This document shows, in pieces, positions 36,888 through 44,761 of a stretch of DNA of 64,000 nt (positions within the stretch are counted from its first letter, which is position 1; each line of letters opens with the position of its first letter). Where the stretch lies: assembly GCF_004331915.1 (NCBI RefSeq), contig NZ_CP036528.1, forward strand, positions 2,055,651-2,119,650, given 5' to 3'. The DNA comes from Ureibacillus thermophilus. GTDB taxonomy: Bacteria > Bacillota > Bacilli > Bacillales_A > Planococcaceae. The notes beneath the pieces are model-generated. The model was not told the origin of the DNA. It was given only the letters and a program-made list of their open reading frames with translations, and did not search any database. Position numbers and translations under genes: made by a program.

Positions 36888-37241
36888 TTAAAAGACACCT
36901 TTTTTAGATTTTTGTATGGCTTTCGGTTGATGAATTGCGAGTCCTTCAAGTAACCAACGAAGTTGTTGTTGCGTGAGCCGACGAACTTCATTTTCATTTC
37001 GTGGCCATTGGAGTTTGCCATTATCCAATCGTTTATAAAGCATAGCGAAGCCATCTCCATCAAAGTATAAACATTTATAACGATCTTTCCTTCGACCGCA
37101 AAACAAGAAGATTGCCTCGCTGTATGGATCGAGTTCGAATGAATCCTGAATTAGCGTTGCTAGACCGTCGATTCCTTTTCGCATATCTGTATGACCGCAA
37201 ATGATATAGATATTTTTGCATTTTGTAAAATCATGAATCAT
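36888..37241 (-). CDS. tnpB: IS66 family accessory protein TnpB
   Basis: A 117-residue protein of the IS66 Orf2 family, required for transposition of these elements. It has the family signature HTDMRKGIDGLATLIQ, then FLFCGRRKDRYKCLYFDGDGF, KRLDNGKLQWPR and the LTQQQLRWLLEG ending. It appears complete. It overlaps tnpA by 11 bases and is followed at once by the broken tnpC. No catalytic function of its own is known. Confidence 0.93.
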   Translation of the reverse strand: MIHDFTKCKNIYIICGHTDMRKGIDGLATLIQDSFELDPYSEAIFLFCGRRKDRYKCLYFDGDGFAMLYKRLDNGKLQWPRNENEVRRLTQQQLRWLLEGLAIHQPKAIQKSKKGVF

Positions 37242-37428
37242 TTTGATTCAACTCCCTGATAACGGCTTGAAGTAATTGAGGTTTGACACCAGGGTAGAAG
37301 GAGATTTTACACTGATTGGATTGAATGACGCATATTGGTCTGAGTGGACCACGACTTGCTGGGGATGGAGTTGGATCAGATTTGGACTCTAATTTTACAG
37401 GCACGATATTGAGTTTTTCCGTTGCCAA
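37231..37428 (-). CDS. tnpA: IS66 family accessory protein TnpA
   Basis: A 65-residue basic protein, first ORF of the IS66 element, starting with TTG at 37426-37428 after an AGGAGG-like site. ATEKLNIVPVKLESKSD begins it and KISFYPGVKPQLLQAVIREL ends it. It is shorter than the 100-130 residues of typical IS66 TnpA and lacks the usual N-terminal helix-turn-helix, so an upstream part may be lost or this subgroup is short; the copy at 1-168 starts the same way, which favours the latter. Confidence 0.75.
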   Translation of the reverse strand: MATEKLNIVPVKLESKSDPTPSPASRGPLRPICVIQSNQCKISFYPGVKPQLLQAVIRELNQNDS

Positions 37429-37522
37429 AAAAAGAATACCTCCTTTGTAATTGTTACTTTCATCTTACAGGGAGGTGTCATTGATTTATAGGCGTTGTTT
37501 GATTTCGGGCTTACCTTGTAAC

Positions 37523-37967
37523 TCATGGGAATATAAATACCTTAACGATTTCTAAAGAGGCGTTCATTTGGGGTATTTTATCGGCCTTTGGATTAGCCTT
37601 TTATACGATTTATCCAATTGGCTTATTGAAAAAATGGGGTTCCTTTATTACGGTAGGATGGGGAATGTTAGTAGCTGGTATTGTATTTAGCTTTATCCGA
37701 GCGCCTTGGCAATTTGAAGGGCAATGGTATGTGACAACGAATTTTGCCTTTTTATTTGTAGTGATTTGTGGTACAGTGCTTTCGTTTTATTTCTATTTAG
37801 ATAGTTTAAAATATTTAACAGCTTCAGAAACAAGTTTGCTTGCTTGTGCAGAACCCTTATCTGCAGCTTTAACGTCCGTAATTTTTTTAGGGGTATCATT
37901 TGGATGGATAGACTGGCTTGGCTCCCTATTAATATTATTTACGATTGTGATTCTTTCTAGAGAGTAG
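37523..37967 (+). pseudogene. EamA/DMT transporter, 3' part, downstream of IS66 element
   Basis: The C-terminal 148 codons of the split EamA transporter: ILSAFGLAFYTIYPIGLLKK, then FLFVVICGTVLSFYFYLDSL, ETSLLACAEPLSAALTSVIF and WIDWLGSLLILFTIVILS. The first codon after the target duplication joins in frame to Val-Thr of the 5' part. An internal ATG at 37626 could be read, but it would give only half a carrier. Probably non-functional. Confidence 0.92.
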
Positions 37968-37970
37968 GGG

Positions 37971-37994
37971 AGGGGAGGGAAATTTCCTCCCCTT
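37971..37994 (+). terminator. GC-rich hairpin after the EamA gene
   Basis: GGGGAGG-GAAATTT-CCTCCCC forms a perfect 7-bp stem just after the stop codon. A T-run is lacking, so its strength as a terminator is doubtful. Confidence 0.5.
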
Positions 37995-38001
37995 AATAAA
38001 A

Positions 38002-38066
38002 AAGGCGCCTGAAAAACAAGTGAGGCTGCCCTGAAAGTTTAATACTTTCAAGATAGCCTCTAGAAA
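38002..38066. repeat. Shortened copy of repeat family A
   Basis: GGCGCCTGAAAAACAAGT followed directly by the end hairpin GAGGCTGCCCTGAAAGT-TTAAT-ACTTTCAAGATAGCCTC. The middle of the element, present at 3364-3546 and 29593-29813, is missing. It lies between convergent genes like the other copies. Confidence 0.65.
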
Positions 38067-38097
38067 GAAGGATAAGGACGAATGTATTCAATTTAAA

Positions 38098-39642
38098 TTA
38101 GTGGGAAACTTTGTTTACTGAAATACCAGTTTGTGCCCGAACTTCAACTTCGTTATATTTTGCATAGTCTGCTTCTTTAGATAAGATTGTACCAAGCCAT
38201 CCGCAGATGAATCCAACTGGTACAGATATAATCGCAGGGTTAGTTAAAGATACTAATGGTGTACCAACGAAAATTGCTTTACCTGGTTCTGGATTCCATA
38301 CGTTTGGTGATAGTGCTACAAGAACTAATGCAGTAATCAAACCGCCTAGGATTGCCCATACAGCTCCGTTGGAATTGAAGCGTTTCCAGTAGATTGTATA
38401 AATAATTACTGGCAAGTTTGCAGAACCTGCGATACAGAATGCTAATGATACTAGGAACGCAACGTTAAGTGTTTGAGCTCCTAATGCAAGTAAAATTGAA
38501 ATAACAGAAATTACTAATGAACCAATACGAGCTGCAACAACTTGTTCTTTTTCAGTAATATTACCTTTCTTAATAATTTGACCGTAAATGTCGTGAGATA
38601 GAGCAGAAGCACCTGAAAGTACAAGACCTGCAACTACCGCCAAGATTGTTGCGAATGCAACCGCAGAAACGAATGCGAATAGAATGTCTCCACCCAAAAC
38701 TTCTGCAAGCAACGGTGCAGCCATGTTACCAGCTGGGTTTGCTGCAACAATCGTTTCTTTACCAACAAATGCAGCTGCTCCGAATCCTAAGAAGATTGTC
38801 AATACATAGAAAATACCAACAATCCAAGTAGCCCAGATAACTGATGAACGAGCAGTTTGCGCATCTTTAACTGTGAAGAAGCGCATCAAAATGTGCGGTA
38901 GACCAGCAGTACCCAACACTAATGCCAATAATGTGGAAATCGTATTGATTCCGTTCTTATAAAGCAATCCAGGATTTAGATACGCTTCTCCTGCATCAGT
39001 TGCAGTTGCCATTTCTGAGAACATTCTGATAATACTGAAATCAAATTTCAATAATACAAGAATCGAAATAATAGCAGTACCAAACATCAATAGAACAGCT
39101 TTAATGATTTGTACCCATGAAGTAGCAGTCATTCCACCGAACAATACGTAAATTGTCATCATGACACCTACGATTAGAACAGCTGCCCAATAAGGAATAC
39201 CGAATAATAACTGAATAAGTGCTCCTGCACCAACCAGCTGTGCAATCATGTAGAATAAAACGATTACAATTGTACTTAAAGCAGCAGCTCCACGAACTTT
39301 GGCCATTTCGAAACGAGCTGTGATCATATCGGCCAATGTGAATTTACCAAGGTTACGAAGTGGCTCGGCAACGATATATAATACAACCAAGTAAGCTACT
39401 AGATAACCGATAGAGAAGTAGAAGCCATCATAACCGTATAATGCAACAGAACCTGCAATCCCTAAGAATGAAGCCGCAGATAGATAGTCCCCTGAAATAG
39501 CAAGCCCGTTTTGCCAACCTTTCAGTCCGCCCCCGGCAGTATAGAATTCGCTCGCAGTGCTAGTTCTTTTGGAAGCCCAATAAGTGATATACAACGTGAT
39601 TCCTACGATCAATAAGAACATTACTATGGATGGTACACTCAT
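38098..39642 (-). CDS. Sodium:solute symporter, acetate/cation symporter (YwcA/ActP-like)
   Basis: A 514-residue sodium/solute symporter (SSS family) with about 13 membrane segments. SEFYTAGGGLKGWQNGLAIS, GDYLSAASFLGIAG and GTAGLPHILMRFFTVKDA are hallmark segments shared with ActP acetate permeases. It likely takes up acetate or another short monocarboxylate with a cation. It overlaps the preceding DUF485 gene by four bases (ATGA), and that pairing is typical of ActP operons (B. subtilis ywcB-ywcA). The codon bias is strong, as in acnA, suggesting high expression. Confidence 0.9.
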   Translation of the reverse strand: MSVPSIVMFLLIVGITLYITYWASKRTSTASEFYTAGGGLKGWQNGLAISGDYLSAASFLGIAGSVALYGYDGFYFSIGYLVAYLVVLYIVAEPLRNLGKFTLADMITARFEMAKVRGAAALSTIVIVLFYMIAQLVGAGALIQLLFGIPYWAAVLIVGVMMTIYVLFGGMTATSWVQIIKAVLLMFGTAIISILVLLKFDFSIIRMFSEMATATDAGEAYLNPGLLYKNGINTISTLLALVLGTAGLPHILMRFFTVKDAQTARSSVIWATWIVGIFYVLTIFLGFGAAAFVGKETIVAANPAGNMAAPLLAEVLGGDILFAFVSAVAFATILAVVAGLVLSGASALSHDIYGQIIKKGNITEKEQVVAARIGSLVISVISILLALGAQTLNVAFLVSLAFCIAGSANLPVIIYTIYWKRFNSNGAVWAILGGLITALVLVALSPNVWNPEPGKAIFVGTPLVSLTNPAIISVPVGFICGWLGTILSKEADYAKYNEVEVRAQTGISVNKVSH

Positions 39643-39965
39643 TGACCAGCACCCCTTTCATATTCATCGATAATTTCTTTCGCTTCTTTGTCAAATTTGT
39701 TTGCTCTCCCTACATAGAAGTGTGCCAGTCCCCAAACCATGACGAATAGTCCAAAGGAGTAAAACCATACCCATGTAATTTCCCCAACTGCTTTTTGGTG
39801 CAAAATTTTTGTGTAGGATGTCAAGATGGGTAGCAACATGTAAAGAACAAAGAAAATTACCGTCATCGTCCAGAGAAACGAGTTTTTCTTTTTCGATAAC
39901 CGTCTGAACGATTGACTATTGGCGATTTTTTCGTAGTCGATATTTTTGCTGTTTTGTCTCGCCAT
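39639..39965 (-). CDS. DUF485 membrane protein (YwcB/YjcH-like)
   Basis: A 108-residue protein with two membrane helices (WTMTVIFFVLYMLLPILTSY and ITWVWFYSFGLFVMVWGLAH), the DUF485 layout, and a charged C-terminus (KFDKEAKEIIDEYE). In bacteria this small partner is encoded directly before ActP-type symporters. The ATG at 39963-39965 has AGGGGGT six bases upstream and is preferred over an earlier in-frame codon. Its stop overlaps the symporter start. Confidence 0.88.
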   Translation of the reverse strand: MARQNSKNIDYEKIANSQSFRRLSKKKNSFLWTMTVIFFVLYMLLPILTSYTKILHQKAVGEITWVWFYSFGLFVMVWGLAHFYVGRANKFDKEAKEIIDEYERGAGQ

Positions 39966-40945
39966 AAACATACCCCCTTTAAATTTGAACATTTTTTCTG
40001 CATTATGTGCGCAAAATTCTTTTTTAAGAATTTTACAATTCCAATTTTATTTAACGGTTCACAAAATTGCAATACTTTTTCTATAAATTATTCAAAATTT
40101 TTCGCAAAAAAAATTGATTAAAAGAGAATATTTTCGCATTAAAACAATTATATGAATATTTGTGTACTAGAATGGGGAATTAGCAGCATTTATAAAGTTG
40201 ATAAAATTAAAGGAAGTATAATATTTTATGTGATTTTAGAGGATCTAGAATATCGGTAGTAGGTCAAATATGAAATGTATTTGCTGGAGAAATATTTTTA
40301 AAATGATAAGGATATTACATACTTGATACTGTTTTTATATGAGAAATTACAGTGGAGCATGAAAAATCACAGCAAAATAATTAAGAAAAAATTTTCTGTC
40401 TCACTATTAGAAGTAATCTTAGTTCATGAGATATAACTCGGTATAAGATATATTATGTTAACTAAAAAATCAAAATGGGAAAGATTTCAATGGATGCCTT
40501 TTTTTAACCTATCTTTTTAGATTACCTTAGCTATATTCTAATTATTATTGTTATTGCAGTATTTTCGGCGATTCACTTTTTCATACTAAGCCATTAAATT
40601 TTTTCCAATATTATAAGGTGCTTGTACTATTGAACCTATAATTTACTTACTATTTCGTGCAATCATATTTTTATATAGGTTTTACAACATTTCCTATGGT
40701 TACAGGTTCTTCTTCAACACATTTTGAATACTTACTTGTTTTGTTGTTACAAATTATGTAAAATAAACGAATATTCGTTCGGTTTCTTTTGTTTACATCT
40801 TTTCTTATTTACTTGGTTGTGCTTTTATATGTTTTTCGTTTTTTTATGGCGCAACGATTTTTAAACAATAATGGTTTATTTAGAACCATATTTTATTAGA
40901 ACTATGTTCTTTTCCTCTCTAAAGCGTAAAAAGGTAGCAATAAAT
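39966..40945. other. AT-rich kilobase without a recognisable gene
   Basis: About 980 bases with many stop codons in all frames. The first part must hold the promoter of the symporter operon. At 40660-40900 one plus-strand frame shows hydrophobic stretches (FTTFPMVTGSSSTHFEYLLV, then FLIYLVVLLYVFRFF) broken by stops. This could be the wreck of a membrane-protein gene, but AT-rich DNA gives such runs by chance. No RNA structure or repeat was recognised. Confidence 0.4.
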
Positions 40946-40985
40946 TAAAGGGCGGCCAAATTGCTGCTGGACGCCCTCTTTTTCA
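40946..40985 (-). terminator. Hairpin after the 60-residue protein gene
   Basis: On the minus strand AGGGCGTCC-AGCAGCAATTT-GGCCGCCCT is a 9-bp stem with one mismatch, followed by TTAATTTATT, seven bases beyond the stop codon. Confidence 0.65.
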
Positions 40986-40991
40986 ACTAGA

Positions 40992-41174
40992 TTATAATTT
41001 AGCAATAGATAAGTTTGTAATGTCTGTGCTTAATAAACGAACTACACCGCTAACAACAGCAATCCAAACTAGCAAATTTTCTTGGAATGCGACAAAAATT
41101 CCTTGTGTGTTGCTGAAACCATTGCCTGTTACAGCGATGGAATCTCCGAATTCCAATTCTAAATATTTATGCAT
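40992..41174 (-). CDS. Small hydrophobic protein of unknown function
   Basis: A 60-residue protein: a short polar start (HKYLELEFGDSIAVTGNGF), then FVAFQENLLVWIAVVSGVVRLL, which is beta-like or weakly membrane-associated, and a polar end. The ATG at 41172-41174 follows GGAGGTGA at eight bases, a strong site. No family recognised. Small proteins like this are often spore coat or sporulation products in this group, but nothing here proves it. It is monocistronic with a terminator. Confidence 0.6.
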   Translation of the reverse strand: MHKYLELEFGDSIAVTGNGFSNTQGIFVAFQENLLVWIAVVSGVVRLLSTDITNLSIAKL

Positions 41175-41599
41175 TTCGTCATTCACCTCCATCGTTGAAG
41201 CTACTATAGTAGATGCACGATTTTTTATTTGTTTTGAGGCAAATGAACTAGATTTTGAAGAAAAAAATGATATTTTTTGCTAAAGAAAATCTATAAAAAC
41301 TCTATCTCGACAATTGCCTATTTTCTCTCATGTTCTTTTATCAGTAAAAAGCCTAAATTAGTTTAATCATAAAAATCGAAACAACACGCAGGCATGAGGT
41401 AATGAAGATTTTGTTAAATTTCATTAGAATTCATGAAAAATCATCATTAATATGATATAACTTTCATAAAATTTACAAGATAACGGCCATACATAAAATA
41501 ATGGGATCGGTTCGAAAAAATTACTTTTCAGAACAAAACAATAGATTTCTACTACGTTATTTCTCCAAAAAGTATATAATAGCTATATGGAGGTCGAAT

Positions 41600-42991
41600 A
41601 TGTTAAAAATAAAAAAAATTGAGTTTATTAAAGCCGTATATGATGAATCTTTATCGCATAATATTTTTTCCATTGCTAATATCTATTTTTCAAACTATCC
41701 GCCCATTTTAGGAGCTTTAATATATTGGAAAAAAAATAATTCCCGTTCTGAATATACCCGTGAAGGCGAATATAAATTTTTCTACAATTTAGATGATATT
41801 ACTTATTTTGCTGCAGTGAAATTTCCAAAAGGGACGAAATTAACGAGGGATCAAAAACAGGAACTATCCTATATTTTATTAGATGAACGAGGTTCCATTG
41901 GCACTTATACCTTTAAAACCCATCCAAATCGAAGAAAACGATTTAATCCAAAAAAAACCTTGGAACAATTAAATATGCCTGAAAATTTTGATGTGACTTC
42001 TATTCCGTTTCATTATGGCCCTATTATTGATGAACAAAGTGTGGAAGAATTAAGAAGGGAAAATCCCCATTTAACAAAAGAATTTATTGTTGACTATTGT
42101 TATTGGAGATACCGATTAATCAAAATGCATCCGACTGATTTTGAACCTTATTTAAAATATGTAGATTTTGCCTATGTATGCTATGCTTGTGATCAAATAT
42201 CCGAAAAATATTTAATTGATCATTTGGATTTAGTGGACGTTTCCGCATTGCAATATAATTATCCTGTGCTTGCTAGACTCTCTCCCTCTTTTAAAAAATA
42301 TGTGATTGATGAATTAATTCGCAATAAAAAGGAAATTAATCCTCATTTTGCCGACGAAATCGATACCTTCATTGAGGATGATACGTATTTTAGTGAATAT
42401 GCCACAATTGATTTGTTGGATGAAGAACTGTTCGAAGAGGAAGAAGAAAAAATAGATTTTCACTTTTTTGAATTTGACCGTGGTCCATATAAATGGCCAG
42501 GCAGCGAACATCTGGTGAAAGGGATTCCTTCCCTCGCCTCTCAATTATATGATGATATGGGCTATAAAAAACCAACAAACGAAGAAATGGATGAACAATT
42601 CAGCAAATATAATGAAAAACAAATCTCTTTAATTAGCGCCATTTTAGAGCCACACTGGCTAAATCGCTACAAAGATCGAATCGATTGGAAAGCTGCTTGC
42701 TTATATAATAAACACTTGACGGATGAATTTTTAAATGAACATATTGAATATGTCGATTTTGAATGTTTAGGCAATAATTTAAGCTGTGTTCTATCGGAAG
42801 AATTCATAGAAAAGCACATGAACCAATTCAATCACGACAAGCCTGTTCCATTAATTATCCGTTTTTTAACGGTGCAAATGTATTTAAATCATAAAGATAA
42901 AATTAAAGTGAATTCCGATTTGCTGTTCCAATATTATAACAGCATCGGTGCACCGGAATATAAACGAATACTTGATTTATTGGATGAATAA
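41600..42991 (+). CDS. Repeat-containing protein of unknown function
   Basis: A 463-residue cytosolic protein. Its ATG has GGAGGTCG upstream; an earlier in-frame ATG at 41501 lacks a site. The N-terminal 100 residues form a mixed fold (KGTKLTRDQKQELSYILLD). After residue 140, imperfect helix-turn units of about 25-30 residues recur, with the pattern [S/T]-x-[E/K]-[F/Y]-[L/I]-[I/N]-x-H-[L/I]-x-x-V-D: ISEKYLIDHLDLVDVSALQ, LTDEFLNEHIEYVDFECLG and LSEEFIEKHMNQF. These resemble solenoid repeats used for protein binding. An acidic stretch (LDEELFEEEEEKIDF) divides it. I do not recognise the family. It stands alone with a strong terminator. Confidence 0.7.
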   Translation: MLKIKKIEFIKAVYDESLSHNIFSIANIYFSNYPPILGALIYWKKNNSRSEYTREGEYKFFYNLDDITYFAAVKFPKGTKLTRDQKQELSYILLDERGSIGTYTFKTHPNRRKRFNPKKTLEQLNMPENFDVTSIPFHYGPIIDEQSVEELRRENPHLTKEFIVDYCYWRYRLIKMHPTDFEPYLKYVDFAYVCYACDQISEKYLIDHLDLVDVSALQYNYPVLARLSPSFKKYVIDELIRNKKEINPHFADEIDTFIEDDTYFSEYATIDLLDEELFEEEEEKIDFHFFEFDRGPYKWPGSEHLVKGIPSLASQLYDDMGYKKPTNEEMDEQFSKYNEKQISLISAILEPHWLNRYKDRIDWKAACLYNKHLTDEFLNEHIEYVDFECLGNNLSCVLSEEFIEKHMNQFNHDKPVPLIIRFLTVQMYLNHKDKIKVNSDLLFQYYNSIGAPEYKRILDLLDE

Positions 42992-42999
42992 GAATTTCG

Positions 43000-43030
43000 A
43001 ACGCCATTTTAAAAATGGTGTTTTTTTTTA
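43000..43030 (+). terminator. Intrinsic terminator of the repeat-protein gene
   Basis: ACGCCATTTT-TAAA-AATGGTG followed by nine T, a few bases after the stop codon. Confidence 0.9.
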
Positions 43031-43033
43031 AAA

Positions 43034-43074
43034 TTAAACCGCCCTACTTGTTGTAGCTAACAAGTAAGGCGGTT
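43034..43074. repeat. Long inverted repeat
   Basis: TTAAACCGCCCTACTTGTT-GTAGCT-AACAAGTAAGGCGGTTTAA pairs over about 19 bases with one mismatch. It lies directly behind the preceding terminator. It has no clear T-run on either strand and could act as a further bidirectional terminator. Confidence 0.6.
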
Positions 43075-43148
43075 TAACCGACTCGAATAATATATAGATG
43101 CAAATTCATAACCTCTCTTCTATTTGGGGTTCATGCAGAAAATCATTT

Positions 43149-43310
43149 CTACCCGTTTGCTTGTTCTTTTGTTTTTTTGGCATGTTCATTGAATTGGTCT
43201 AATTGCTCTTGGGATAAATGTTCAATGAAATTAGCAAAATTGATTGGTTCAAGACCAAATTGCTCACATTTTGAAACGTAATATTCATATCCTTCTTGAT
43301 AAGTTGTCAT
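43149..43310 (-). CDS. Small acidic protein of unknown function
   Basis: A 53-residue protein not longer than many chance ORFs, but well supported: AAGGAGTGAT lies at correct spacing before the ATG, and the sequence (TTYQEGYEYYVSKCEQFGL, NFIEHLSQEQLDQFNEHAKK) reads as a compact two-helix protein with one Cys. No family recognised. It is divergent from nothing and lies upstream-adjacent to yqeY on the same strand, about 120 bases away. Confidence 0.6.
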   Translation of the reverse strand: MTTYQEGYEYYVSKCEQFGLEPINFANFIEHLSQEQLDQFNEHAKKTKEQANG

Positions 43311-43432
43311 ATAAATCACTCCTTTGTACTATAACAGTTTATTTTTGTTGTTTCTAATATAGTACAGAATTATTTTCCTGTCAATAAAAAGTTGAAAGAC
43401 TTGTCTAAATTTTTAAACAAGTAATTTCTTTC

Positions 43433-43858
43433 TTATATGAGGCTTTTTACGACTTTTGCAATTGTGGCGCCATCCGCTTTTCCTGCAAGAAGCGGTTTTG
43501 CAATTTTCATTGCCTCTCCCATATTCATTCCTTTTGTAATGCCGGCTTTCACTAAAGCATCCGCGATTTCCACTTCAGACAACTGTTTTGGCAAGAAGCT
43601 TTGCAAAATCTCCAGCTTTCGATTTTCCTTCTCGATTAAATCTTCCCGTCCAGCTTGTTTTGCCCCTTCCAATGCTTGATGTGTTTGTTTAACTTCTCGA
43701 TTAACAACCGCTATCTCTTCTTCATGGGAAAGTTCAGAACCTTTCTCCTTTTCCGCTTGATCCAGGGCGGATTTTAGTAGCGTTAATACCCCTTTCGCCA
43801 CAGCGTCTTTCTCTTTCATCGCCTGCTTTAACTGTTCAAAAACAGCTTGTTTCATCAT
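43433..43858 (-). CDS. yqeY: GatB/YqeY domain protein
   Basis: A 141-residue protein of the YqeY family: the helical N-terminal part has LTLLKSALDQAEKEKG and EEIAVVNREVKQTHQAL, and the C-terminal tRNA-contact-like domain has NRKLEILQSFLPKQLSE and GEAMKIAKPLLAGKADG. The C-terminal domain is shared with GatB, which amidates Glu-tRNA(Gln); the single protein's own role is unknown, though binding to tRNA is likely. AAAGGAG precedes the double Met start. Length is typical. Confidence 0.92.
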   Translation of the reverse strand: MMKQAVFEQLKQAMKEKDAVAKGVLTLLKSALDQAEKEKGSELSHEEEIAVVNREVKQTHQALEGAKQAGREDLIEKENRKLEILQSFLPKQLSEVEIADALVKAGITKGMNMGEAMKIAKPLLAGKADGATIAKVVKSLI

Positions 43859-44082
43859 ATTATTTTTCTCCTTTCATGGCATTTCATGAATATTATAATA
43901 AAAATTTTCAATTCCATGTATGAAATGAACCTGCAACCTCATTTTTATTCTGAACTATTATTTAAATTATTGCTATTTTATGTATAAAAAGTTCTACAAA
44001 CTTCTAGAAAAACTTTACACAAACGGATTATCAGAATTTTCATAGTTGATAAAATATTAAATAAAGTTAATTCTTTCATCTA

Positions 44083-44562
44083 TTTCAACAATCGGTGTGG
44101 CAACAGCCATTATGATTTCAGGAATCTGCAGGTGCAGCAAACCTTGGTGTGGCAGCATCAGGCGTCGGCATGTGCATTGCAGCCTATAAAGCCATCATTT
44201 AGGAACAGCCATTGCCCATTTTGCTTCAGCCAAAATTGAAATGCGCAATTTCTTTATGAAGCCGCGCATTGCATATCCTATGATTTTAACAGCCGCGATT
44301 TAAGGCGGATTGTTCGGAGTACTTCAAATTGTCGGAACACCATAACAGCGCAGGATTTGAACTAGCCGGATTTGTCGGTCCATTAAAATATTTGGATTTA
44401 GTTGGCTGGAATTTCAAAAGTATTACAATATCCATTACGATGTTCATCGCATTGCCTGCTATTTTAAATATTGTCTTCTTAAAACTCTTTGAAAAGAAAT
44501 TTAAATGGATTAAATCTGATGATTATTTAGTTTCATACGAAAATGAACACATCTTGGGATGA
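44083..44562 (+). pseudogene. PTS sugar permease-like (EIIC type 2), decayed
   Basis: Translation in shifting frames gives family-like blocks: AGAANLGVAASGVGMCIAAY, then GTAIAHFASAKIEMRNFFMK and PRIAYPMILTAAI, GGLFGVLQIVGTP, AGFELAGFVGPLKYLDLVGW and ISITMFIALPAILNIVFLK. These belong to a PTS-type/EIIC membrane transporter family. At least two in-frame stops (near 44200 and 44301) and frameshifts break it, and the N-terminal half is missing. The last block is open from about 44330 to the stop at 44562. Confidence 0.65.
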
Positions 44563-44660
44563 GGCTGGGACATAAACAAAAAATTAAAGGGGTAGTTGAA
44601 AGGGTTTTGATAAATATTTGATATAACTAAAAATTGATTGAAGTGACGGGGCGACTCCTC
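44559..44660. repeat. Half copy of repeat family B, inverted
   Basis: GAGGCTGGGACATAAACAAAAAATTAAAGGGG ... AAAATTGATTG ... GTGACGGGGCGACTCCTCCC matches the reverse complement of the right half of 14762-15041. The GC-rich palindrome is cut off in the middle (CTCCTCCC instead of CTCCTGCGGG), and the partner end is absent. Confidence 0.75.
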
Positions 44661-44686
44661 CCAAACCAATTTCAAAAATAAGGAAA

Positions 44687-44736
44687 CAGAGCGAATGGAA
44701 AAACTCATTGTTTTCTCCATTCGCTCTGTTTTTATG
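44687..44736 (-). terminator. Terminator of ltaS (bidirectional)
   Basis: ACAGAGCGAATGGA ... TCCATTCGCTCTGT is a perfect 14-bp stem with a 16-base loop. It ends in TTTTTAT on the plus strand; the minus side has an A/T-rich tail (TTTCCTTATTTTTG). Confidence 0.85.
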
Positions 44737-44761
44737 GACTTTTTAGACAAGCCCCTTATTA

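Larger units (their letters stand above)
36102..37514 (-). mobile_element. IS66-family element, internal deletion derivative (1413 bp)
   Basis: Both ends are exact: inverted repeats GTAAGCCCGAATTCAAATGACGC (left) and GTAAGCCCGAAATCAAACAACGCC (right, read on the minus strand), flanked by the 8-bp duplication CTTGTAAC at 36094-36101 and 37515-37522. Inside, on the minus strand, are tnpA, tnpB and the first 232 codons of tnpC. The DDE catalytic part of tnpC is gone, so the element is about 1 kb shorter than a full IS66 and cannot move alone. The direct repeats show it arrived by transposition. Confidence 0.95.

Noticed and set aside
43034-43074. A CRISPR repeat or attachment site
   Set aside because: It is a single inverted repeat without spacers or direct copies; a hairpin next to a terminator is the simpler reading.
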